Source: Saccharophagus degradans 2-40 | GTDB lineage: Bacteria > Pseudomonadota > Gammaproteobacteria > Pseudomonadales > Cellvibrionaceae | DNA length: 64,000 nucleotides | Direction: 5' to 3' | Assembly: GCF_000013665.1 (NCBI RefSeq) | Contig: NC_007912.1 | Coordinates: forward strand, 806,001 to 870,000 | In this document: one piece after another, positions 47,579 to 57,182 of the stretch | Position numbering within the stretch: the stretch's first letter is position 1 | Layout of the letters: the number at the start of each line of letters is the position of its first letter | Position numbers and translations under genes: made by a program | The notes under the pieces: model-generated | Seen by the model: only the letters and a program-made list of their open reading frames with translations | The model's database searches: none | Told to the model about the DNA's origin: nothing

Positions 47579-48680
47579 AAATTATCACATCAAAGTCGCG
47601 AGCGAGAATATCGATAATTTCTTGTTTGGGGTTTTCTGAAAGTACGATTTTCTGGCCGGTAATTTTCTCGGCGATATCTAAATAAGTGGAAGACAAATCC
47701 ATAAATACATCAATGGGCAGGGCGTTGTCTTGCGCTAATGCTTGGCGCTCTGGCATGCGATCTTTATTTAAAAGTATATCTGGGTCTGGAAAGTGACTAA
47801 GTAAGGTTTGGCGGAAACCTTCTTTCGACTTTTCAATAATTTTACCGTTGCGATAGTTTTCACCATCCCAAATGCGTGATGAGTCGGGCGTGCCTACTTC
47901 ATCCATATAAATAAGCTTATCGTTGCCGCTGGCATCTGTTACATAGCCAAATTCAAATTTGGTATCTACAAAAATTTGATCTAGCTCTTCAAGCGCCCCA
48001 GAAATTAAATTGAAGCCTTCTTTTAACAGCTTTTCGTACTGGTCTATATCGCTTTTTTGCTTAAATTGAAACGCGGCAAAATTGTTTTCGATATCTGCAC
48101 GGGTGATATTTACATCGTCTACTTCGGGTACGCCGGGTACACCCTTTAAAATGCCCTTGGTAGAAGGGGTGATGAGTAGCTCTGAGAGTTTCTGGTCTTT
48201 TTGCAGCCCGTCTTCAAGGTTAATACCACAAAAGTTGCGCTCACCTTTGCTGTAAGCGCGCCACATAGACCCTGTAATATACTGGCGGCAAATGGCCTCA
48301 ATCATTACCGGTTTGGCTTTTTGCACTATCCATATAAACGGGTGGGGTATATCTAAAATGTGGCTATCGGCCAAACCGTTTTGACGGAACAGTTCAAACC
48401 AATGGTTAGATATGGCGTTAAGCGCCGCCCCTTTGCCGGGTACACCACGTACGTCGCCTTCAGCGTGCCAAATGCAGTCGAATGCCGAGAGCCGGTCGCT
48501 AATTACCATTATGGCCAGCGGGGCATCGGCGGCAACGTTATAGCCTTTTTCTTTAATTAAACGAGCACTGTCTTCGGCGGTTAACCAATAAACAGACCGC
48601 ACCTTGCCGCTGTGTACGGGTTTATCCGTGCGGATGGGCAGGTCGTTGTTAACGGCCAAAACTTGGTGGGCGAGGCTCAT
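47577..48680 (-). CDS. purC: Phosphoribosylaminoimidazole-succinocarboxamide synthase (SAICAR synthase)
   Basis: 367 residues, cytoplasmic. Joins CAIR and aspartate, using ATP, in de novo purine synthesis. Family motifs include [10 protein letters not shown] near the N-terminus (nucleotide loop), [38 protein letters not shown] and [13 protein letters not shown]. It is the long PurC form. AGGAAG eight bases before ATG 48680 makes this the start; the 34 extra upstream codons lack a ribosome site. It lies downstream of the HD-GYP gene on the same strand, 126 bases away, without evident functional link. Confidence 0.96.
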   Translation of the reverse strand: MSLAHQVLAVNNDLPIRTDKPVHSGKVRSVYWLTAEDSARLIKEKGYNVAADAPLAIMVISDRLSAFDCIWHAEGDVRGVPGKGAALNAISNHWFELFRQNGLADSHILDIPHPFIWIVQKAKPVMIEAICRQYITGSMWRAYSKGERNFCGINLEDGLQKDQKLSELLITPSTKGILKGVPGVPEVDDVNITRADIENNFAAFQFKQKSDIDQYEKLLKEGFNLISGALEELDQIFVDTKFEFGYVTDASGNDKLIYMDEVGTPDSSRIWDGENYRNGKIIEKSKEGFRQTLLSHFPDPDILLNKDRMPERQALAQDNALPIDVFMDLSSTYLDIAEKITGQKIVLSENPKQEIIDILARDFDVII

Positions 48681-48806
48681 AATTGGCTTCCTATTAGGGG
48701 CCGCCGCAATGCTGGGCGGTAGGGGTTGTACAATTGGGTAAGCAAAGGCGGCGATAATAACAAAACACAAGCAATCTGACACGAATTGTAGTGTAGCGGG
48801 CGATAA

Positions 48807-49967
48807 TTACATAAAGTCGTTTACGTTTATACCCAATGCGGTGGCCTCGTGAATACCCACTATGCGCAGGTCCACCTGAGGCTTAGCAAGATCGATAACA
48901 GAGGGGGATTCGTGGTGTTTCGAGCGGTTGTTAAAGAACGTGCGTACTACGGGTTGGTCTGGGGAGCCTTGGCGTGCTGTAATCACAACGCCTATTCGCC
49001 CGTTGCTAAGCTCTACAATAGAGCCAACGGGGTAAACCGACATGCAGCGAATAAAGCTGTACACCAAGTCTTTGTCTAGATGGGTGCCGGCTAGTTCATG
49101 TAGCAATTTCATGGCTTTAAATGGGTTGCGCCCCTCGTGGTATATGCGAGTGGCTGTAACAGCGTCATAAATATCTACCACCGAGGCAAGGCGCCCATAC
49201 ACGGATATTTCATCTGCTTTGAGTTTATTCGGGTAGCCGCTGCCGTCTAGTTTTTCATGGTGTAGCGCGCATATTTGTGCGGAAATAGGATGAATACCTT
49301 TGGTTTGGGCGAGAGTCTCAACACCGTACTCCACATGCTTGCGCATATGCACCCACTCTTCATCTGTGAGCCTACCGGGCTTATTGAGCACGTTGTATGG
49401 CACCTTAATTTTACCAATATCGTGTAGCAACCCTCCTGTAACTAGCTGATGAACGGTTTCGCGGTCGTAGCCCAAGTAGCGGGCGAAAACACCTATTAAT
49501 ATGCCTACATTAATAGAATGCTCTAACAGGTATTTGTCTTTATCTTGAATTTGGCTGAGGCACAGTAGGGCATTGGGGTTGCGCAGAATAGAGTTGTTAA
49601 TTTCGTAGGCCAGCTCTTCAACTGGGCCCAAATCTATCGCTTTGCCCAATTTTACGTTAGTGAGAATGGAACCCACTAGACCGGTGGCGTCACCGTAGAC
49701 TTTTTCGGCCTTGCGGCGCTCTTCTGTAAGGCTGGTTGTTGGCTCAAGGTTGATAGGGTGATCGAGTACAGGTAGCGCGAAATGAGAGTCCTTACCCTTG
49801 GATGTATCAATATATAACTCACCAATGTCGTTGCTACGCAGCTTGGTGATGGTCTCTGTTCGGCGGATCATCCCTTGCTCTAGTAAGCCTGCAGCCTTCA
49901 GGCCGGGAGTACTAGAGGACACATACATGCCAACTTCCACTTTGTTAATGGGAATTCGTTTGATCAT
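48807..49967 (-). CDS. DUF3391-HD-GYP c-di-GMP phosphodiesterase
   Basis: 386 residues, cytoplasmic. N-terminal DUF3391 region (about 1-115; IPINKVEVGMYV) and HD-GYP domain (about 140-320): HSINVGILIGVFARYLGY, the HD motif GGLLHDIGKI, ALHHEKLDGSGYP (GYP motif) and VVDIYDAVTA. All metal ligands and GYP are present, so hydrolysis of c-di-GMP to pGpG/GMP is expected. No clear ribosome site is seen before the ATG, although the N-terminal sequence is standard for the family. Confidence 0.93.
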   Translation of the reverse strand: MIKRIPINKVEVGMYVSSSTPGLKAAGLLEQGMIRRTETITKLRSNDIGELYIDTSKGKDSHFALPVLDHPINLEPTTSLTEERRKAEKVYGDATGLVGSILTNVKLGKAIDLGPVEELAYEINNSILRNPNALLCLSQIQDKDKYLLEHSINVGILIGVFARYLGYDRETVHQLVTGGLLHDIGKIKVPYNVLNKPGRLTDEEWVHMRKHVEYGVETLAQTKGIHPISAQICALHHEKLDGSGYPNKLKADEISVYGRLASVVDIYDAVTATRIYHEGRNPFKAMKLLHELAGTHLDKDLVYSFIRCMSVYPVGSIVELSNGRIGVVITARQGSPDQPVVRTFFNNRSKHHESPSVIDLAKPQVDLRIVGIHEATALGINVNDFM

Positions 49968-50177
49968 AGGGGTCTGCAGCTACCTTTATTTGTTCGTTTT
50001 ATGAGTATAGCAACGCCATTGCGCCGCTGCCGCGCGAGCAGGGTAAATCTACTAAATTTTCTGCGCTATTAAATCGCCCGACTATACTTAAATGAGAGCT
50101 TTCCCTAAGCGGAATGTGTTGCACCCCCTATTTTCATCCACATTGTTATTTGATCCCCCTTTATGCAGAGGTACTCA

Positions 50178-51773
50178 ATGCGTTATCAGTTGGCCAATCT
50201 TTTTAATAGCTTTCTAAGAGGCTGTGGTATTCGTTCCATAGACGGACAGTTTGCTTTGTCGTTTGCACTTATTATTAGTATGACTTTGGCGTCGCTGATT
50301 TCGCTTTATTTATCAATGAGTTCGAGTGCAAATACAGTGGATGTGGCTGGTCGGCAGCGCATGTTAAGCCAGCGACTAGCCAAAGAGGCGCTATTGGTTG
50401 GGGCGGGTGTAGAGAGCCGAGCTACCATGCAATCTACCATCGATCTGTTTGAGCGATCACACCGCAAGCTGATATCAGGTGATCAATCAGATGATATTCA
50501 CCCTCCAGCCACTCAGGAAATAAAGCAAGCCCTTGTGACAGTTGAGAAACAGTGGGCAGAGTACAAACGTTTGGTTAATCACTACGTGTCTGCTAAGGAC
50601 CCTTCCGTGCTGCCGCAGCTACAGAGAAAAAGCACAGAAGTGCTCACCACTATGAACGGTGCGGTAGGGCTAATGGCGCAAGCAGACGCTGAAAGCATTT
50701 ATGGCCAGCAATTACTCACGCTGTTTTTCGCCGTAATTGTGTTGGTTGTGGCACTTGTTAGTCGGTTTTTAGGTATGTATTGGCTTATGAATCAGCTGAG
50801 ATTGCTGCAAACAAAGTTAGAGAAAATGGCCGCAGGAGATTTTTCTACACTCATTAACGAACAGGTGAGCGATAACGAAGTGGGGCGAATGTTCAATGCC
50901 TACAACACCATGGCATGCAGAATGGGGGATACCGTTAGAAAACTTGCAGGTTTAAGCGAGGGTATAGCCGGCCGTTGTACCTCCCTTATGGGGGCAACCG
51001 AAAATTCTGAAATTGAAGTGAGCAAGCAAACGCGAGAAATAGAGCAAGTAGCAACTGCAATGAATGAAATGAGCACAACCATTTCTGAGGTGGCAGGCCA
51101 CGCCGCCTCCGCTGCAGATAGCGCTACACATGCTACTAACGAAGCGAGCGCTGGTCGAAGCGTAGTTGAAAAATCGGTAAAGAATATATCGGATATGTCG
51201 GCCTATTTGGACGGTGCAGTAACGGTTATGGATCAGCTGGATAATGACAGCCAAGAGATTGGTAAAGTACTAACGGTTATTACCGGTATTGCAGAGCAAA
51301 CCAATTTACTGGCTTTGAACGCGGCAATTGAAGCTGCGCGAGCGGGTGAGCAAGGCAGAGGTTTTGCTGTGGTGGCCGACGAAGTGCGCACCTTGGCTAA
51401 GCGCACGCAAGAGTCAACAGAAGAGATACAAAAAATAATAGAAAGGTTGCAGGCGCAAACGAATAAAGCTGTGCAAGTAATGGAAAGCAGTACTGGCGCC
51501 GCGCGCGACAGTGAAAGCCAAATTCAAGAGGCAAGTGCTTCGCTACATCGAATTGCTAGTGCAATTGAAAAAATAGTTGAAATGAGCACCTTAATTGCTA
51601 CTGCATCGCAGCAGCAATCTCATGTGTCGCACGAGGTTGATAGAAATGTAACGAATATTGCCAACTCTGCAAGCGGTACCCGAGAAGAGGTTAAAAAAGT
51701 AAAAGACGCAGTGCATTTATTTAATCAAGATGTTGTTGATTTAAATGAAATGCTGTCTCATTTTAAGGTTTAA
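50178..51773 (+). CDS. Methyl-accepting chemotaxis protein with PilJ-type sensor
   Basis: 531 residues, inner membrane. First membrane helix about 25-45; periplasmic type-IV-pilus-MCP/NarX-like domain (about 46-180) with the sensor motif [18 protein letters not shown]; second helix about 180-202; HAMP domain (about 203-260); cytoplasmic coiled coil with the invariant hairpin tip [20 protein letters not shown] and [19 protein letters not shown]. Signals to CheA/CheY or to the twitching (Chp) pathway. GAGG six bases before ATG 50178 supports this start over ATG 50163. It is followed 42 bases later by a binding-protein gene that may supply its ligand. Confidence 0.93.
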   Translation: MRYQLANLFNSFLRGCGIRSIDGQFALSFALIISMTLASLISLYLSMSSSANTVDVAGRQRMLSQRLAKEALLVGAGVESRATMQSTIDLFERSHRKLISGDQSDDIHPPATQEIKQALVTVEKQWAEYKRLVNHYVSAKDPSVLPQLQRKSTEVLTTMNGAVGLMAQADAESIYGQQLLTLFFAVIVLVVALVSRFLGMYWLMNQLRLLQTKLEKMAAGDFSTLINEQVSDNEVGRMFNAYNTMACRMGDTVRKLAGLSEGIAGRCTSLMGATENSEIEVSKQTREIEQVATAMNEMSTTISEVAGHAASAADSATHATNEASAGRSVVEKSVKNISDMSAYLDGAVTVMDQLDNDSQEIGKVLTVITGIAEQTNLLALNAAIEAARAGEQGRGFAVVADEVRTLAKRTQESTEEIQKIIERLQAQTNKAVQVMESSTGAARDSESQIQEASASLHRIASAIEKIVEMSTLIATASQQQSHVSHEVDRNVTNIANSASGTREEVKKVKDAVHLFNQDVVDLNEMLSHFKV

Positions 51774-51815
51774 TAAACTACGTGCTGCACAGCAAAAAAT
51801 ACAATAGGTAAGAAT

Positions 51816-52712
51816 ATGATACTAAGATTCCTTTTCGTGCTTGCAGCTCTTGGCCTGGTGTCAGCTAATTGCTTTTCTCAAAATACCATTAAATCCCCAG
51901 CGCCAACCCCTTCGGGCTCTAATGTCGCGTTGTTTGTGCTGCATAAAATAGCCGAGGTGCAGGGGGGCTATGAAGTAGTTTACCCATACGAAGGTCAAGA
52001 GCGGCCATCATTTGCCAAACAGCTAGCCGACTTCGAAGCTGGTGATTTAGATGTGATGTGGACGTTAGCTAACCGAAAATACGAAGAAGACTACCAAGCA
52101 ATTTATTACCCATTGTATTACGGCATGTTTGGTTTGCGTTTGCCAATAGTAAAAAACGAGAACTTACATATGTTTCGCGGTGTTAAAACCCTTAACGACC
52201 TAAAGCGATTTAAAGTGGGGCAGGGCCTAGGGTGGGCCGATACCGATATATTGCAGGCCAATGGTTTAGATGTTGTTCCGGTAACTAAGTACCCTAATCA
52301 TTTTCCTATGCTGGAAGGTGAGCGTTTTGATTATTTCCCGCGCGCGATGCACGAGCCTTGGAGTGAAGTGAAAGCATGGTCCAAATACAATTTAACTGTC
52401 GACCCTCATATTGTTATTCGCTACAAAGTTGGTTTTTATTTCTTTGTTAAAAAGAAAGATGTAGCGCTAATAAGATACTTAAATGAAGGCATGGCAAAGC
52501 TTGAAGAAAACGGTATGCACAAGCAGATATTTCTTGCTGATGAGGAAGTGCAAATGGCATTTAGAAACTCTAACTTGGAAAACCGTATAGTCATTGACTT
52601 GGCTAACCCAGAGTTAACGAAAAATACACCCTCAGACGATAGCGGCCTATGGTTAGATATTAATAACCTAGACGAATGGTTGCGCGGGCAGGGCGGGGCG
52701 ACGCAGGAGTAA
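51816..52712 (+). CDS. Periplasmic solute-binding-like protein paired with the chemoreceptor
   Basis: 298 residues. Signal peptide (about 1-21, ending NCFS), then a type-2 periplasmic-binding fold like extracellular-solute-binding family 3: KQLADFEAGDLDVMWTLANR, the hinge stretch VKTLNDLKRFKVGQGLGWAD and GFYFFVKKKDVALIRYLNEG. The polar-amino-acid binding arginine is not evident, so the ligand is unknown. No transporter permease or ATPase lies nearby; the only neighbour is the chemoreceptor 42 bases upstream. A sensory role, delivering ligand to the chemoreceptor, is therefore more plausible than uptake; this is inference from gene order. Confidence 0.8.
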   Translation: MILRFLFVLAALGLVSANCFSQNTIKSPAPTPSGSNVALFVLHKIAEVQGGYEVVYPYEGQERPSFAKQLADFEAGDLDVMWTLANRKYEEDYQAIYYPLYYGMFGLRLPIVKNENLHMFRGVKTLNDLKRFKVGQGLGWADTDILQANGLDVVPVTKYPNHFPMLEGERFDYFPRAMHEPWSEVKAWSKYNLTVDPHIVIRYKVGFYFFVKKKDVALIRYLNEGMAKLEENGMHKQIFLADEEVQMAFRNSNLENRIVIDLANPELTKNTPSDDSGLWLDINNLDEWLRGQGGATQE

Positions 52713-53086
52713 TTGATTTTTATTCGCTAATTAATTTTTATCAAAGAATAAAAGTTTTTATGTGTCAGGGGCTTTATGCTAGTGGAGTTAAGTAGTCGGC
52801 CCCTTTTGCTCTATTGCTACAGTTGGTTTTCTTGCGCTGAAAGACCTTAAACTTAACCCATTAATGAGCCTGTTGGTGTTGTGCTGATAGGGCTAAACAT
52901 AATGTTCCTCTCTCGGCAATGTTTATTATTGCCCAGCCTAACAATTGAAGTGGCCACTTTCCTCAATTAACGGCTATTCACTGTTCAATTTAATAGTGTT
53001 CGCCCATGGTAACTTCGTTTACTATCAACGGCTTATCGCAACCAGCGATAGCATTGGTATTGAAGGATGACAATTAAGGAAAAGCC
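52713..53086. other. Gene-free region
   Basis: 374 bases between the binding protein and the DUF4153 gene. An AT-rich dyad TTTTATTC...GAATAAAA (about 52728-52757) with TTTTT after it may be a weak terminator. Nothing else recognised. Confidence 0.35.
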
Positions 53087-54802
53087 ATGACTCCCCACAC
53101 AGCAGCCCCGTTACACAAACCACTTCTTTTACTCATATCCCTATTGCAGGGTCTAGGGTTACTGGTTTTACACGAATCGGTTGAATATTCATTTTGGCCG
53201 GGTACCTCGTTTGGCCCATTGTTTGGCTTAATTGCATTTGCGCTTATTGCGCCTACTATGCTGTTGCTTACGTTAACCCGTGAAAATGGTGGGCTAAGTG
53301 CGAAGTGGATAGCGCCATTTTCTCTTTTGTGTGCAGGGTTAGCTTACTACGTGGGCGTGCAGGCAACGCCGCCGGATAAGGTAGAGTCGGGTGCGCTTAT
53401 ATTTACGTTGGTGGTTACCATGGGGCTGGCAAGTTTTAAGGCGCTTATGTATATCCAGCAACGCGCTGGTCGGCAACACATTACTTACGGCGCATTGTTC
53501 ACATTATCTTGGCAAAACTTCTTAGTACTTGCGCTAGGCGGGCTGTTTACCCTTGTTATTTTTGGCCTATTAAAGCTATGGGGTGGGCTGTTTAACATTA
53601 TTGGTATCGATTATTTTAGCGATCTATTTAAACAAAAATGGTTTTTATACCCTGCGCTTTCTTTAGGCTTGGGCTTTGGCATTATTTTATTGCGTAGCCA
53701 GTTAGCCATTATTAGTACTATCGCTAATATTTGGCACGTGCTCACTAAGTTTCTTTTGGTATTGTTGGTATTTATCGCGCTTCTCTTTTTGTTGTTCCTT
53801 CCCTTCGAGGGGTTGTCTGCGCTGTGGCAAACAGGCAAAGGTAGCTTGTTGCTTTTGTGGTTAATGGCGCTGATTTTATTTTTTATTAATTCTGTATACC
53901 AAAGTGAAGAAACCAATAGAGCCTACCCCATTTGGTTGCACCGTTTTATTTATGTCGGCATTGCCTGCTTGCCTATATACAGTGTAATTAGTTTTTACGG
54001 TTTATTCGCCCGTGTAGGCCAGTATGGCCTTACGTTGGAGCGCTGCTGGGCGTGGCTAATATGGGGCATGCTTACTTTATTTGCTGCGGGTTACTGTGTA
54101 GGCATTATTCGTAAGCGCGACAATTGGGTGGCGCAATTAAGCAAGGTCAACATTGGTATGGGGTTAGTGGTGCTAATGGTTACATTATTAGTAAACAGCC
54201 CATTGCTAGATTTTAGAAAATTAAGCGTAAACAGCCAGCTGGCCCGTTTAGATTCGGGCCTTGTAACCATAGAAGAATTCGATTTTCATTATTTTAGAAA
54301 CCACCTGGCAAGGCCTGGGTATCTCGCGCTTATAGATCTAAAGGCCCGTTATGCCGAGAGCAAACCCGAGGTGGCGCAGCGCATTGAAGAGTTGATGGTA
54401 AATAGATGGAGCCGCGCAAGCGTAATTAGCAGCGACCGATTTGCTACGCGTGTTGAGGTGTATCCGCACGGTTACGTGTTGCCAGCAGAATTACTAGATC
54501 ATATTTACTCTTACCATAAAGACGATTGGCAATTTAAAAATAGTCAAAGTGAGCTGCTAATTGCAATAGATTTAAATGGCGATAATAACGATGAGTTTGT
54601 TGTTATATTTAATCAAAAGTTTAGTCGCTACGCTTTTATGCATATTAAAACGGATAGCGGCTGGCAAGTGCAAAACCTTCAGGCCCATAACGTAGGTAAT
54701 AAGATAGATTTGCTCGAGGCAATAAAAGCTAACCCGCCACAAGCAATAGAGCCTAAGTGGAAAACACTACAAATAGGGGAGCTTAAGTTTCAAGTGCAAT
54801 AG
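53087..54802 (+). CDS. DUF4153 membrane protein
   Basis: 571 residues. About 11-12 transmembrane helices fill residues 10-370, then a soluble C-terminal region of about 195 residues, with DLNGDNNDEFVVIFNQK resembling a calcium-type or repeat loop. FSLLCAGLAYYVG, LSWQNFLVLALGGLF and the FYGLFARVGQYGLTLERCWAW block match the DUF4153 family, which is widespread but unassigned. AAGGAA before the ATG supports the start. No operon partner on the same strand. Confidence 0.85.
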   Translation: MTPHTAAPLHKPLLLLISLLQGLGLLVLHESVEYSFWPGTSFGPLFGLIAFALIAPTMLLLTLTRENGGLSAKWIAPFSLLCAGLAYYVGVQATPPDKVESGALIFTLVVTMGLASFKALMYIQQRAGRQHITYGALFTLSWQNFLVLALGGLFTLVIFGLLKLWGGLFNIIGIDYFSDLFKQKWFLYPALSLGLGFGIILLRSQLAIISTIANIWHVLTKFLLVLLVFIALLFLLFLPFEGLSALWQTGKGSLLLLWLMALILFFINSVYQSEETNRAYPIWLHRFIYVGIACLPIYSVISFYGLFARVGQYGLTLERCWAWLIWGMLTLFAAGYCVGIIRKRDNWVAQLSKVNIGMGLVVLMVTLLVNSPLLDFRKLSVNSQLARLDSGLVTIEEFDFHYFRNHLARPGYLALIDLKARYAESKPEVAQRIEELMVNRWSRASVISSDRFATRVEVYPHGYVLPAELLDHIYSYHKDDWQFKNSQSELLIAIDLNGDNNDEFVVIFNQKFSRYAFMHIKTDSGWQVQNLQAHNVGNKIDLLEAIKANPPQAIEPKWKTLQIGELKFQVQ

Positions 54803-54820
54803 CCTGCTAGCTGGGGCAAT

Positions 54821-54868
54821 TAGGTAAATGGGTAGCTAGGTAAATGGTTAATTAGGTAAATGTGTAAT
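54821..54868. repeat. Three imperfect 16-bp tandem repeats
   Basis: TAGGTAAATG begins at 54821, 54837 and 54853, each unit 16 bases long with small changes at the end (GGTAGC, GTTAAT, TGTAAT). It lies just downstream of the DUF4153 stop codon. Confidence 0.85.
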
Positions 54869-54893
54869 AGGGTAACCACAAGGGAGTAGACGT

Positions 54894-54917
54894 TAGCCCC
54901 CAAAAGGGTGGGGGCTA
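54894..54917. terminator. Strong hairpin between the DUF4153 gene and yebG
   Basis: TAGCCCCCA and TGGGGGCTA form a 9-bp stem around AAAGGG, between convergent genes. There is no T-run on either strand, so termination is uncertain. Confidence 0.5.
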
Positions 54918-54926
54918 GGTTAAATC

Positions 54927-55220
54927 TTAGCCTGCAAGTGAGGTTACATTGCTGGCAGATTCATCTTCAGCGTCGCCATCAAGGTTGGCCAAAAGTACTT
55001 CGGGCTTACCTTTACAGGCTTTGATTAGGTCGTCGCTACGTTTTGCTAAAAGCAAGCCGATGGTCTCAACGTCGGCTTCGCTTACGCCGGGTACGTTAGC
55101 TTCAATTAGGCGAGTAATGCTCTCGGCTAATTCCAGCATTTTATCGTGCGCATCTGCTAGTTTTTTGTCTTCAAACATACTGCCATCCCGATCACATTTC
55201 CAAACAGCGATTACTGCCAT
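54927..55220 (-). CDS. yebG: YebG-family SOS-induced protein
   Basis: 97 residues, cytoplasmic. MAVIAVWKCDRDGSMFEDKK, followed by a YebG-like helix ADAHDKMLELAESITRLIE and an acidic tail, matches the YebG family of DNA-damage-inducible proteins of unknown activity. A perfect LexA box lies 29-44 bases upstream of the start codon. GAGGA eight bases upstream picks ATG 55220; an extended frame to 55286 would run through the LexA box and is rejected. Confidence 0.93.
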   Translation of the reverse strand: MAVIAVWKCDRDGSMFEDKKLADAHDKMLELAESITRLIEANVPGVSEADVETIGLLLAKRSDDLIKACKGKPEVLLANLDGDAEDESASNVTSLAG

Positions 55221-55248
55221 AGTTAAATCCTCGTAGTGATATTTAATG

Positions 55249-55264
55249 CTGTACGAGTATACAG
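55249..55264 (-). promoter_or_regulatory. LexA (SOS) box upstream of yebG
   Basis: On the coding strand CTGTATACTCGTACAG: all eight fixed positions of the CTGT-N8-ACAG LexA consensus are present, and the flanks are AT-rich. Located between the yebG start and the next upstream gene. Confidence 0.92.
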
Positions 55265-55312
55265 TATATTGTGCCGTGTGCAACAAGCTCGTTGACGGTG
55301 CACCTCGAAGCC

Positions 55313-55645
55313 TTAGCCGTTGTGAATACGGTCAAACTTTTTAGAGATTAGCACCATCACTATTACGGTTATACGCTGCAGCACATCGTCGCTTACCGGC
55401 GGGGCGGTAGAGGCGAGGTTAAAGTGTATATGAATGAGGTTTTGCACTTCTTTAAAACGCTCAGGCCCTTGGCTTTCTAGCTTGGGTAACGCGCGAATTA
55501 CCGCCTGCATAACCGTGTTGTAGTCGGCGTTGCCTTTGCTGCTAAGCAGTTTAGTGGCGTGGCGTTCTAGCTCTTTAATTTTTAACTCTGCTAGCGCTGG
55601 GGCAAGCTTAGCTTCTGAGGTGGAGAGTATTTCGTGGGTCTTCAT
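55313..55645 (-). CDS. Hypothetical small helical protein
   Basis: 110 residues, no signal peptide or clear membrane helix apart from a C-terminal hydrophobic stretch (ITVIVMVLISKKF). The rest is helical and charged (LAELKIKELERHATKLLSSKG; LPKLESQGPERFKEVQNLI). No family recognised. It lies upstream of yebG on the same strand but the LexA box lies between them, so yebG has its own promoter. The ATG has no strong ribosome site. Confidence 0.6.
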   Translation of the reverse strand: MKTHEILSTSEAKLAPALAELKIKELERHATKLLSSKGNADYNTVMQAVIRALPKLESQGPERFKEVQNLIHIHFNLASTAPPVSDDVLQRITVIVMVLISKKFDRIHNG

Positions 55646-55792
55646 GTGGGTACCGCAGGCTTTAAAGGGGGCTAGTGTATATAAATGGCCGCCAAGATTG
55701 AATACAGTTTATTGCGGTAGGGCTGTATCTCAATGTAATTATTCGACGTGTTAGACGCTGCAAGCAGGGCAATAACTCGGTAAACTGGGCCC

Positions 55793-56344
55793 ATGCGTCC
55801 ACTTTGTTCACACTGCTTTCGTCCGGTCTCTGCTTGCTATTGCCAGGTTGTTAATCGCATTGCTACCCGCGTGGAGGTTGTTATTTGGCAGCATCCAAGC
55901 GAGCAAAATCATCCCAAGGGCACAGCGCAGCTGTTGCATATGTGCTTGCCAAATAGCCGACTTGTAGTGGGGGAGCAATTCAGTAAAAGTGATTTGAGCT
56001 TGCGCGACTGTGCTTTACTGTACCCGCACTCCGAAGACTGTAAGCTCGTTACCCAGCCAAATAGGGTAAATCAGTTGCTGGTTATAGATGGCACCTGGCG
56101 TAAAAGCCGCAAAATATTGCACCTTAACCCCTGGTTATTAGCGTTGCCTAGGCTAAGTATTCATGCTCAGCAGGGTAATTACACTATTCGCAAAGCGGAG
56201 GCGGCACACCAACTGTCTACCTTCGAGTCGACGACCAGTGCGCTAAATTTACTCGAAGGCGGTGCGCAGTTAGCAGTGTTAGATGCTGTGTTTGCGCAAT
56301 ATATTGCAAGTATTCAAAAATTTAGACCAACGAATAATAAATAA
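55793..56344 (+). CDS. DTW-domain tRNA-uridine aminocarboxypropyltransferase (TapT-like)
   Basis: 183 residues, cytoplasmic. The N-terminal cluster CSHCFRPVSACYC holds zinc-type cysteines; IWQHPSEQNHPKGTA and the DTW motif itself, present here as LVIDGTWRKSRK, identify the family. TapT proteins add the 3-amino-3-carboxypropyl group from S-adenosylmethionine to uridine 47 of tRNA (acp3U). The last motif, YTIRKAEAAHQLSTFES, is also typical. Three genes follow in the same direction; the next starts 15 bases later, so co-transcription is likely. Confidence 0.9.
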   Translation: MRPLCSHCFRPVSACYCQVVNRIATRVEVVIWQHPSEQNHPKGTAQLLHMCLPNSRLVVGEQFSKSDLSLRDCALLYPHSEDCKLVTQPNRVNQLLVIDGTWRKSRKILHLNPWLLALPRLSIHAQQGNYTIRKAEAAHQLSTFESTTSALNLLEGGAQLAVLDAVFAQYIASIQKFRPTNNK

Positions 56345-56359
56345 AAAGTGAGAAAACTT

Positions 56360-57163
56360 ATGTGGAAGCGAACTTGGCAATTACCTGTATTTTTATTGGC
56401 GTTAAGTGTTGCCGTTAGCAGTGTTGCCGCCGATCAGTGGCAAGGCAAGCGCGCAGCGGTGGTATTTATCTACGACGATACCTTAAATGTACACCTCGAT
56501 AAGGTAGCGCCAGCGCTGGATGCTCACAATTTTAAGGGCACGTTTTATTTGGCAGTAGGTTACCCCAATTTTCAGGCGCGCCTAGACGCTTGGCGCGCGC
56601 TGGCAAATAACGGCCATGAACTGGGCAACCACACCATGTTTCACCCCTGCGAAGGGGGCATGCCGGGGCGCGAGTGGGTGAGTAAAGAGCGCGATCTAAG
56701 CACTTGGTCGGTAGCGCGTATGGTGGACGAAATCACCATGACTAACACAATGCTACAAGTGTTAGATGGCAAAACTAAGCGCACCTTTGCCTACACCTGC
56801 GGCGATACTAAAGCGGGGGGCGAAAGCTTTGTTGCACCTATTAAGCAATTGTTTGTGGGGGCGCGCGGCGTTAAAGCCGAATTGCAATCGCCGCAGCAGG
56901 TAGATTTATTTGATATTCGCTCGGTAGTGGTTGCGGGGCAATCGGCGCAGCAGTTAACTGCAATGGTAGATGAAGCAATTGCCGCAGGTGGTTTATTGGT
57001 ATTTTTGTTTCACGGCGTCGGCGGTGAGCACCCTATAGATGTTGCCTTAGAAAGCCACAATGCTTTGCTAGATTATGTTCGCGCAAAGCAGCAGCAACTG
57101 TGGGTGGCCCCCATGGTTGATGTGGCCGAGTATATCCAAGCCGCGCAAGCCCAAAGCAAATAA
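56360..57163 (+). CDS. Secreted polysaccharide deacetylase (NodB domain)
   Basis: 267 residues. A signal peptide (about 1-25, ending SVAA) leads into a compact NodB-like domain: FIYDDTLNVHLDK (metal Asp pair), FKGTFYLAVGYPNF, HELGNHTMFHPCEG (two metal His), FAYTCGDTKAGG and VFLFHGVGGEHPIDV (final His). All carbohydrate-esterase-4 elements are visible, so it should remove acetyl groups from a polysaccharide, possibly xylan. The start is uncertain: ATG 56360 with a weak TGAG site is preferred to GTG 56348. It overlaps in operon fashion with the DTW gene before and the thioredoxin-like gene after (19 bases). Confidence 0.85.
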   Translation: MWKRTWQLPVFLLALSVAVSSVAADQWQGKRAAVVFIYDDTLNVHLDKVAPALDAHNFKGTFYLAVGYPNFQARLDAWRALANNGHELGNHTMFHPCEGGMPGREWVSKERDLSTWSVARMVDEITMTNTMLQVLDGKTKRTFAYTCGDTKAGGESFVAPIKQLFVGARGVKAELQSPQQVDLFDIRSVVVAGQSAQQLTAMVDEAIAAGGLLVFLFHGVGGEHPIDVALESHNALLDYVRAKQQQLWVAPMVDVAEYIQAAQAQSK

Positions 57164-57182
57164 CTACATTCAGGAGAATAAA

